This document shows, one piece after another, positions 62,639 through 64,000 of a stretch of 64,000 nt of DNA. Each line of letters begins with the position of its first letter. Position 1 is the stretch's first letter. The stretch covers positions 1-64,000 of the forward strand of contig NZ_PYGC01000008.1 in NCBI RefSeq assembly GCF_003014495.1, read 5' to 3'. Origin of the DNA: Prolixibacter denitrificans (GTDB lineage Bacteria > Bacteroidota > Bacteroidia > Bacteroidales > Prolixibacteraceae). The position numbers and the translations under genes were made by a program. The notes beneath the pieces were generated by a model. It worked only from the letters and a program-made list of their open reading frames with translations, was not told the DNA's origin and did not search any database.

Positions 62639-63940
62639 ATGATTCGTTTACGTTCGCTCTTACTTCTCAGTTTACTGCTCGTTTTTCAGGCGGTACAGGC
62701 TCAAACATTAACACTCGAACAACGACTGAAAGCGCTTCCCGATGTCTATTCGGTGAAGCCGATGGAGAGCAATGAGTTCTTCAAGCAAGCGTGGGTGGTT
62801 ATGGTGGCGCAGCCACTCGACCATCAGCATCCCGATAAAGGCTTTTTTACGCAACGAGTGATTGTATCTCATCTCGGTTACGATAAACCGGTGGTTTTTA
62901 TTACAGAAGGCTATGCCGGCGATTATGCTGCCACTCCAAAGTATTTGAACGAACTGAGTTTGGTCCTCGATGCCAACCAGATTTTTGTAGAGCACCGCTT
63001 TTTCGGTAAGTCAGTTCCTGATTCGATTGATACCAAATGGAAATACCTTACGGTAGAAAATGCTGCAGCCGATGATCATCAATTGGTGCAGATGTTCAAG
63101 AAGATTTATCATGACAAATGGATAAGTACGGGAATTAGTAAAGGCGGTGAGACGTGTTTGTATCATCGGGCACTTTATCCGAAAGATGTCGATATTTCGG
63201 TTCCTTATGTGGCTCCGTTGAACTTCTCCCGGGAAGAGCGCCGTGAGCCGGCTTTTATCGAGCACATTACCGGAACGAAAGAAGGACGGGAGAAAGTAGC
63301 GGCTTTCCAACGTCAGGTGCTGGAGCGGCGGGACCAGCTGTTTCCAATGTTTCAGACACTTTGTGACGAGAAGAAATATACCTTCCGAATTCCCTTGGAG
63401 GCAGTTTATGATTACTGCGTACTGGAATACTCGTTTTCGTTCTGGCAATGGGGACACGACATTGATGAAATTCCCGCACCGGATGCTCCGGACCAGGAAA
63501 TTTTCGATCACTTTGTTCAGGTCAGCTCACCCGAATATTTCAGTATCGAAGGCAGCAAAGGATTTCTTCCTTTCTTCGTGCAGGCTGCCCGTCAGTTGGG
63601 ATATTATGCATATGACATGAAGCCTTTTGCCGATTTGATGACTATCAAAAGCACGGAAGGTTATCTTACCCGGATTTGGTTGCCCAAAGAGGCCCGTTTT
63701 CCTTTCTCATCGGCAATGAGTGAGAAGGTGGACAAATATCTTCGCTCCGATGCCAGGCACATTTTGCTGATTTATGGCGGATGGGATCCATGGTCGGCTT
63801 CGGCGGCTGAGGCAGGCAAAAACAAGGGAGTGATGAAAATCGTGAAACCGGAAGGCAGTCACCGTACCCGCATCATGAATTTACCAGACAACTTACGTCA
63901 GCAAGCCATCGATACCCTGAAAGTTTGGTTGAGCGAATAG
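62639..63940 (+). CDS. Exported S37-family (PS-10-type) prolyl aminopeptidase
   Basis: A 433-aa secreted serine peptidase; ATG 62639 opens a signal peptide ending AVQAQ. The S37 fold is recognisable from FITEGYAGDY, VEHRFFGKSVPDS and the nucleophile Ser167 in GISKGGET, with the acid in YGGWDPWS and the histidine in EGSHRTRI. S37 enzymes remove N-terminal tripeptides, often with proline. Here one would release proline- and hydroxyproline-rich peptides or residues from collagen fragments for the cytoplasmic enzymes encoded just upstream (30-base gap). Substrate is inferred from context. Confidence 0.87.
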   Translation: MIRLRSLLLLSLLLVFQAVQAQTLTLEQRLKALPDVYSVKPMESNEFFKQAWVVMVAQPLDHQHPDKGFFTQRVIVSHLGYDKPVVFITEGYAGDYAATPKYLNELSLVLDANQIFVEHRFFGKSVPDSIDTKWKYLTVENAAADDHQLVQMFKKIYHDKWISTGISKGGETCLYHRALYPKDVDISVPYVAPLNFSREERREPAFIEHITGTKEGREKVAAFQRQVLERRDQLFPMFQTLCDEKKYTFRIPLEAVYDYCVLEYSFSFWQWGHDIDEIPAPDAPDQEIFDHFVQVSSPEYFSIEGSKGFLPFFVQAARQLGYYAYDMKPFADLMTIKSTEGYLTRIWLPKEARFPFSSAMSEKVDKYLRSDARHILLIYGGWDPWSASAAEAGKNKGVMKIVKPEGSHRTRIMNLPDNLRQQAIDTLKVWLSE

Positions 63941-63943
63941 TTG

Positions 63944-64000
63944 CTAAGCCGTTTCTTCCTTTAAGCGGGCGAAATAACGTTTGGCTTCTTTCATCACTTT
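63944..64000 (-). CDS. 3' end of an unidentified minus-strand gene
   Basis: The last 57 bases read on the minus strand as the C-terminus KVMKEAKRYFARLKEETA followed by TAG. Codon use looks coding. The rest lies outside the window, and no family can be assigned. It converges on the S37 peptidase with a gap of three bases. Confidence 0.5.
   Translation of the reverse strand, partial: KVMKEAKRYFARLKEETA

Overview
The window comes from a Bacteroidota chromosome, most likely an anaerobic or facultative marine-type lineage close to Prolixibacteraceae/Marinilabiliales. That placement is inference. What is visible is three SusC/SusD pairs, Bacteroidota -7 boxes (TAnnTTTG), a type IX secretion tail, lipoprotein signals with short tails, a group B type [FeFe]-hydrogenase and a glycyl-radical enzyme.

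Positions 1-32330, plus strand. (1) A first polysaccharide utilisation locus (PUL) has a membrane-spanning propeller/triple-Y/HTH regulator (140-3034), SusC, SusD, two GH144-type enzymes and two GH3 beta-glucosidases (to 15636). The GH144+GH3 pairing predicts beta-1,2-glucan (sophoran) use. (2) A solitary exported M13 metallopeptidase follows. (3) A second PUL is driven by an ECF sigma/FecR anti-sigma pair with a SusC that carries an N-terminal STN signalling domain. It has SusD, GH16, GH2, an exported esterase, a thioredoxin-fold protein and two exported endonuclease/exonuclease/phosphatase-fold proteins.

Positions 32418-36092. Minus-strand genes encode a group B [FeFe]-hydrogenase-like protein and L-serine dehydratase. 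A tRNA-Ser(CGA) with a clear promoter and a stand-alone GroES-fold protein lie on the plus strand.

Positions 36139-51056. A third PUL has a paralogous triple-Y regulator, SusC, SusD, a PKD-domain surface glycan-binding protein, GH3 and two GH16 enzymes, one with a T9SS sorting tail. This is a laminarin-type (beta-1,3-glucan) set. An exported creatininase-family protein follows.

Positions 52062-53030 hold no protein gene. They contain five tandem, diverged copies of a small minus-strand transcription unit: conserved upstream element, -7-like box, about 80-100 nt body, and a hairpin with a U-tract whose stem sequence varies but stays paired. I regard this as the most novel feature of the window.

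Positions 53271-58133. A 2-Cys peroxiredoxin is divergent from a PerR/Fur-family regulator, and both promoters share a dyad placed at the same point relative to the -7 box. Then come a DUF493 protein, an unrecognised helical protein and a large APC/CCC-type transporter.

Positions 58242-63940 form a coherent collagen/hydroxyproline module: glycyl-radical activase, trans-4-hydroxy-L-proline dehydratase (HypD; eight active-site positions match the C. difficile enzyme as I remember it, at a constant offset of 3), a trans-3-hydroxy-L-proline dehydratase of the Cys/Thr type, and an exported S37 prolyl aminopeptidase. The last 57 bases hold the end of a minus-strand gene.
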